In this document: in pieces, positions 61,546-64,000 of the stretch | Layout: each line of letters opens with the position of its first letter | Position numbering within the stretch: position 1 is the first letter of the stretch | Source: Arthrobacter_N sp051262515 | GTDB lineage: Bacteria > Actinomycetota > Actinomycetes > Actinomycetales > Micrococcaceae | Assembly: GCF_051262515.1 (NCBI RefSeq) | Contig: NZ_JBIMER010000002.1 | Location: forward strand, 1-64,000 | Length of the DNA: 64,000 nt | Reading direction: 5' to 3' | Translations under genes and position numbers: made by a program | Notes under the pieces: generated by a model | Told to the model about the DNA's origin: nothing | The model's input: the letters and a program-made list of their open reading frames with translations, nothing else | Database searches by the model: none

Positions 61546-62853
61546 TTACGCGTCGGTGCAGAGGGAGCGGGCCCGTGCGATGCTTTCCAACGCGTTGGCC
61601 CGGTCGTGTTCGATGAGCGATGCCGCGTCGACGGAGCCCTCGAGGTTGCGGAGGAACTCCAGGAGCGTGGCGCCGTGCCGGTGGGCGGCGTCGTTGGCTG
61701 CGATGCCGCCCACCGCGGCGGCCAGTGCGCGGACGATCTCGGGGTCCTGTTGGCCGTAGGTGCGCACCGGGGTGAAGGTCTTGTCCAGGAGCTCGGCGAA
61801 GTCCGGGAGCGGCAGCGTGGCGCCGGTGCCGGACTCGGCGTCGATCCGGGAGACGGGGCCGCAGTCGCGGCGCAGCGCCCTGACCAGGACGGCCGAGGCG
61901 TGGCGGATGGCGTGGATCGCCGTGGTGGGATCGTTGGTGCCGGGGGACAGCGCCCGGGCGGCGACGTCCGCCAGCTGGGTGAGCGCGAGGGAGGTGTCCA
62001 TCAGCTGGGTGCGTTCCGGGCCGAGCTGGACCGAGTCGTTGACCCGTGATGCGAGCCGGGCCGTCTCCTCCTCGGGCAGGTCGGGCCCGTCGGCGACCGC
62101 GAGGGTGGTTCCCTCCAGCACGTATTCCCCGGGCTGGGCCACGAAGTGGATGGTGCGGCCTAGTTCGGTTCCCACCGCCGCGACCTCGGCCAACTCGACC
62201 GAGGTGAGGAAGCCGCTGCCGTGCGAGCGGATGAGGACCTTGGGTTGGTCCGGCAGCTTCCGCGTGGCGCCGGAGCCGGCCGGCGGGTAGTGCCGTTCGA
62301 TGGCGGCGATGCCGTTTTTCCGGAGCTGGTCGAGGATGTTTTCGGCGCGGATCTCGCGGGCGAGGTGGGCCAGGAACAGCACCAGGGCGGCGATGCTGCC
62401 GAGCCCCAGGACGAAGGCGAAGGTCACGGCGAGGTGTGGGACGAATTCGTCGCCCGTGTCCGGGGACCGCACGGTGCGCAGGACCACGATGGCGTATGTG
62501 AACGTGCCGAGGAAAGCGGCCAGCGTCCAGTGGACCACGCGGTCCGAGGAGAACGTCCGGAGCATGCGGGGCGTGTACTGGCTGCTGGCCAGCTGGAGCG
62601 TGACCACCGTCAGGGAGAAGGTCAGCGACGTGACGGTCATGATGCTGGTGGCGATCGTGGTCAGGAGGCTACGCGCGGCGTCGGCGCCTCCGCCGACGGT
62701 GAGCGTCGCCCATGGTTCCGCGGGGTCGCCCAGCATGCCGTCGAGCCACGGCAGGAGGACGCCCGCAACGATCCCGACGGCCACGGCAAGCAGGGGGAGT
62801 GGCCACAGTTCGTGCCGCAGGGCGTCGCGGATCCGCAGCCAGGAGCCCCTCAC
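61546..62853 (-). CDS. DUF2254 family membrane protein
   Basis: The 435-residue protein has four N-terminal membrane helices (residues about 18-175). SIMTVTSLTFSLTVVTLQLA and SSQYTPRMLRTFSSD between them are hallmarks of DUF2254. A soluble C-terminal half includes TIHFVAQPGEYVLEGT and LSPGTNDPTTAIHAI. Its biological role is unknown. The C-terminal domain may act as a sensor. It is co-directional with the unknown protein encoded just downstream, 89 bases away. Confidence 0.88.
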   Translation of the reverse strand: MRGSWLRIRDALRHELWPLPLLAVAVGIVAGVLLPWLDGMLGDPAEPWATLTVGGGADAARSLLTTIATSIMTVTSLTFSLTVVTLQLASSQYTPRMLRTFSSDRVVHWTLAAFLGTFTYAIVVLRTVRSPDTGDEFVPHLAVTFAFVLGLGSIAALVLFLAHLAREIRAENILDQLRKNGIAAIERHYPPAGSGATRKLPDQPKVLIRSHGSGFLTSVELAEVAAVGTELGRTIHFVAQPGEYVLEGTTLAVADGPDLPEEETARLASRVNDSVQLGPERTQLMDTSLALTQLADVAARALSPGTNDPTTAIHAIRHASAVLVRALRRDCGPVSRIDAESGTGATLPLPDFAELLDKTFTPVRTYGQQDPEIVRALAAAVGGIAANDAAHRHGATLLEFLRNLEGSVDAASLIEHDRANALESIARARSLCTDA

Positions 62854-62923
62854 CGGTCTGCCCGGCCCGGCCGTGGTGCATGCATCTGGATCTCGCTTTC
62901 CTCAGGCGGCGGGTTCGTCCAAA

Positions 62924-63898
62924 CTATCCGGTGAGCCGCTGGATACGGTTCGCCGTGGCACGTTTCGCCGGGGCGTCGTCGGGCCTTACGGTGTCGAGGA
63001 CCTCGGCCCACAGGTGGTAAGCGGGAACCAAGTGCGCGGCGTTCGGGTCCGCCAACCCCGACAGCGCGTCCGCTAGGATCCGGTCCGCCTCCTCGGGGCG
63101 CTCCCGGGCGACGTTCCAGCGGGCATTCGTGACCGCCAGCCCCACGCGGTCCACTTCCGTCGCATCCATGACCTCGTGGGCCAGGCTGGCCCTCTCGATG
63201 CAGTCGCGCGTCTGTTCGATGGCGATTCCGGCGCGGAGCTGGAGGTCGGCGGACGCCTTGTTGAATCTCGCCCACAGGGGAATGTCGTTGGCAGGGGACA
63301 AGAGTTCCGCGGCCTGCGCGTGGTAGCTGAGCCCGTCCTGGACGCTTCCCACCATGAAGGCCACGTTGCCCAGGGTCCAGAAGCCCTTGCCGGCGGACTG
63401 GTTGTCCATGGATTCCAGAAGGCAGGCCAAGTCCATGTGGTGCCGCCAGGCCTCGTGTGCCCGGTCCGCCTCCACGAGCCCGGCGATGAGGGTCTGGAGC
63501 ACCTCGGCGCGGAGCGCGTCGTGGCCCGGCAGCGCGCCGGTCAGCGCCAGCGCCTCGTCGGCCGTGGCGATGGCCGCCGATTCCTGGCCGAGGCACCGTT
63601 CGGCGATCGAACGCAATATCAGACTGCGAACCTGGAGCACGGCATCCTGACGGGCGGCGGGGAGGGAAAGCATCCCATCCGCCACCTCACGGAGTTCGGC
63701 ATAGGCGTCCATCGCCAAATGGGCATCCGCGACCTCGAACGTGAATTGCCACAGCGCGCGCTCGTTGTCAGCCTTGCGAGCGGCCGCGACGCCCCCGCGG
63801 GCGAACTGGAGGGTAACCGACCGGTTCCCGGCGGCTTTTGCCCGGCGCACGGCGGATTCGTAGCCGTGGAGGTCGGGTGTGGACGCGTGCGGGAGCAT
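62924..63898 (-). CDS. Helical-repeat (TPR-like) protein, unknown function
   Basis: From ATG 63898 the product has 324 residues, nearly all alpha-helical, with paired helices rich in Ala and Leu that resemble TPR units (ALWQFTFEVADAHLAMDAYA, ADEALALTGALPGHDALRAE, EAWRHHMDLACLLESMDNQS). There is no membrane segment or catalytic motif. An in-frame GTG at 63979 would add 27 residues. The start region lies within 100 bases of the window end, so its upstream context is unseen. I recognise no named family. Such proteins often mediate protein contacts or follow a helix-turn-helix in a sensor protein. Confidence 0.65.
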   Translation of the reverse strand: MLPHASTPDLHGYESAVRRAKAAGNRSVTLQFARGGVAAARKADNERALWQFTFEVADAHLAMDAYAELREVADGMLSLPAARQDAVLQVRSLILRSIAERCLGQESAAIATADEALALTGALPGHDALRAEVLQTLIAGLVEADRAHEAWRHHMDLACLLESMDNQSAGKGFWTLGNVAFMVGSVQDGLSYHAQAAELLSPANDIPLWARFNKASADLQLRAGIAIEQTRDCIERASLAHEVMDATEVDRVGLAVTNARWNVARERPEEADRILADALSGLADPNAAHLVPAYHLWAEVLDTVRPDDAPAKRATANRIQRLTG

Positions 63899-64000
63899 AC
63901 TGACAAGTATGCGGCACCGGCTTCCTCCACCCCACGAGCCACCCGCGTCAAAGCGCGCAGTATTATTTCCTCGTTCCACTTCCGCATCATTGGCAACAGG

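Overview
The window reads as chromosome of a high-GC Gram-positive actinobacterium, most likely Micrococcales and probably Micrococcaceae (Arthrobacter/Citricoccus/Kocuria-like). Support comes from the GC-rich, third-position-biased codon use, the linkage of glmM, coaA, glmS, acpS and the NAD(P)H-hydrate repair gene, FCD-type GntR regulators, a LytR-CpsA-Psr protein, and several genes whose -10 hexamer lies 6-9 bases before the start codon, as in leaderless mRNAs. The family assignment is inference. I saw no rRNA, tRNA, insertion sequence or CRISPR array.

Layout. (1) 1-10.3 kb: a sialic acid locus. A minus-strand operon runs from a Tat-type lipoprotein binding protein through a peptide-type ABC importer (one subunit a permease-ATPase fusion), nanA, nanK and nanE to the start of a sialidase cut by the left edge. 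A divergent GntR gene and nagB run the other way. A sigma70-like promoter and two related operator-like repeats lie between them. (2) 10.4-17.5 kb: a small Cys-rich protein, glmM, an orphan histidine kinase, a small secreted protein, mscL, coaA and glmS. (3) 17.5-41.5 kb: a catabolic island lying between glmS and acpS. Its first part has an FCD-GntR regulator, an ABC importer, an amidase, a short-chain dehydrogenase, an aldehyde dehydrogenase and a LeuB-like decarboxylating dehydrogenase. Its second part has a PucR regulator, a CoA-acylating semialdehyde dehydrogenase and a class III aminotransferase. Its third part has a LysR regulator, an MHS transporter, a Zn carbamoylase/amidohydrolase and a second amidase. 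An OafA-type acyltransferase gene sits alone between the second and third parts. (4) 41.6-43.4 kb: acpS and the metabolite-repair gene. (5) 43.5-56.0 kb: a lower-GC surface glycopolymer cluster (pglF-E-C-D-like genes, epimerase, glycosyltransferase, UDP-sugar dehydrogenase, flippase, polymerase candidate, acetyltransferase) followed by an LCP ligase. (6) 56.1-64 kb: a MASE1 histidine kinase, a GGDEF-EAL protein with a STAS-like partner, two membrane proteins and a helical-repeat protein.

How the genes may work together. The most interesting inference is that the first two parts of the island encode complete breakdown of pantothenate (vitamin B5). The amidase would give pantoate plus beta-alanine. 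The short-chain dehydrogenase, aldehyde dehydrogenase and LeuB-like enzyme would take pantoate through aldopantoate and 3,3-dimethylmalate to 2-oxoisovalerate. The aminotransferase and MmsA-like enzyme would take beta-alanine through malonate semialdehyde to acetyl-CoA. An identical 14-base sequence containing TGGTCTTACCA lies before both the importer operon and the dehydrogenase genes, which ties them into one candidate regulon. The carbamoylase could feed the same beta-alanine node from ureidopropionate. The chemistry is known from classical enzymology; assigning it to these genes is inference.
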